Source: Anaerolineaceae bacterium (lineage in GTDB: Bacteria > Chloroflexota > Anaerolineae > Anaerolineales > Villigracilaceae). From it: a stretch of DNA of 5,344 nt. The position numbers and the translations under genes are program-made. Each line of letters begins with the position of its first letter. The first letter of the stretch is position 1. The stretch spans positions 1 to 5,344 of the forward strand of contig VFKQ01000301.1 in assembly GCA_009885445.1 (NCBI GenBank), given 5' to 3'. The notes under the pieces are model-generated. The model was not told the DNA's origin. It saw only the letters and a program-made list of their open reading frames with translations, and searched no databases. Shown here one piece after another: positions 5,179-5,344 of this stretch.

Positions 5179-5344
5179 ATGGACTTTTTATCCAATTTTT
5201 TTACCAGTGTAGATCTGCAGGAATTCATTCGGGTGGGTTGGGCCGCCGCCGCTGGCGGACTGATCGGCCTTGAGCGCGAAATGCGAGACCGAGCCGCAGG
5301 TTTTCGCACCATGATTCTGATCGCAGTGGGCGCAGCGCTGATCA
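5179..5344 (+). CDS. MgtC/SapB family membrane protein, N-terminal part
   Basis: The first 55 residues of a gene that continues past the window end. After an amphipathic start (DFLSNFFTSVDLQEFIRV) comes a first membrane segment (about 17-31, WAAAAGGLIGL). It ends in GLERE (30-34), then RDRAAGFRT (36-44) and a second hydrophobic segment (MILIAVGAALI). GLERE followed by AGxRT is the signature of the MgtC/SapB family, inner-membrane proteins tied to magnesium limitation, phosphate balance and envelope function. Family members usually run to 130-230 residues with four or five membrane segments, so most of the protein is missing here. A 14-base gap after the cyclase stop and a good ribosome-binding site suggest one operon with the cyclase. 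Which MgtC subgroup it belongs to cannot be told from this part. Confidence 0.85.
   Translation, partial: MDFLSNFFTSVDLQEFIRVGWAAAAGGLIGLEREMRDRAAGFRTMILIAVGAALI

Noticed and set aside
5211..5226. Abutting BglII, PstI and EcoRI recognition sequences that look like a cloning polylinker
   Set aside because: The bases encode VDLQEFIRV in frame within a plausible MgtC-family N-terminus, and the family signature continues without a break. Coincidence is more likely than a vector junction, though a check against the assembly reads would settle it.

Overview
The window carries five supportable protein genes, one broken small gene, a factor-independent terminator, several promoter or ribosome-binding signals and three palindromic elements. 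No rRNA, tRNA, CRISPR array or transposase gene was seen. The protein families and the style of the intergenic DNA (GC-rich palindromic repeats, a perfect TATAAT placed directly in front of an ATG) suggest a free-living environmental bacterium, possibly Chloroflexota (Anaerolineae-like). That assignment is an inference from family resemblance, not a proof.

Layout. Positions 1-245 are non-coding and rich in small palindromes. A strong terminator at 246-281 closes a minus-strand gene (286-1953) for an acidic 555-residue lipoprotein. The lipoprotein has what looks like a papain/C39-like Cys-His-Asp domain and a beta-rich, probably calcium-binding C-terminal part. The gap 1954-2343 holds a frameshifted small minus-strand gene (1964-2225), a 19-bp perfect GC-rich palindrome directly upstream of its ATG, and a 12-bp direct repeat. 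Next comes a compact minus-strand toxin-antitoxin pair: a DUF433 antitoxin (2751-3032) and a PIN-like toxin (2344-2751). The two overlap as TGATG and are driven by a clear TTGCAT-N17-TATAAT promoter.

The divergent region 3033-3277 contains a 15-bp inverted repeat with a 34-nt spacer. It also holds the -10 box of a plus-strand gene that appears to be transcribed without a leader. That gene (3278-5164) encodes a 628-residue class III adenylate cyclase with an SRPBCC (START-like) domain in front, a zinc-ribbon-bearing DUF5939-like middle region and an apparently intact catalytic domain. Fourteen bases after its stop, behind a good Shine-Dalgarno, an MgtC/SapB-family membrane protein begins and runs off the end of the window.

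The cyclase and MgtC genes look like one operon, which suggests a link between cAMP signalling and a membrane or envelope function. The toxin-antitoxin pair is a self-contained module transcribed away from them. The lipoprotein is a separate transcription unit with its own ribosome-binding site and terminator. The items most worth a second look are the lipid- or ligand-sensing cyclase next to mgtC, the uncharacterised papain-like lipoprotein, and the frameshifted gene whose ribosome-binding site lies inside a perfect hairpin.
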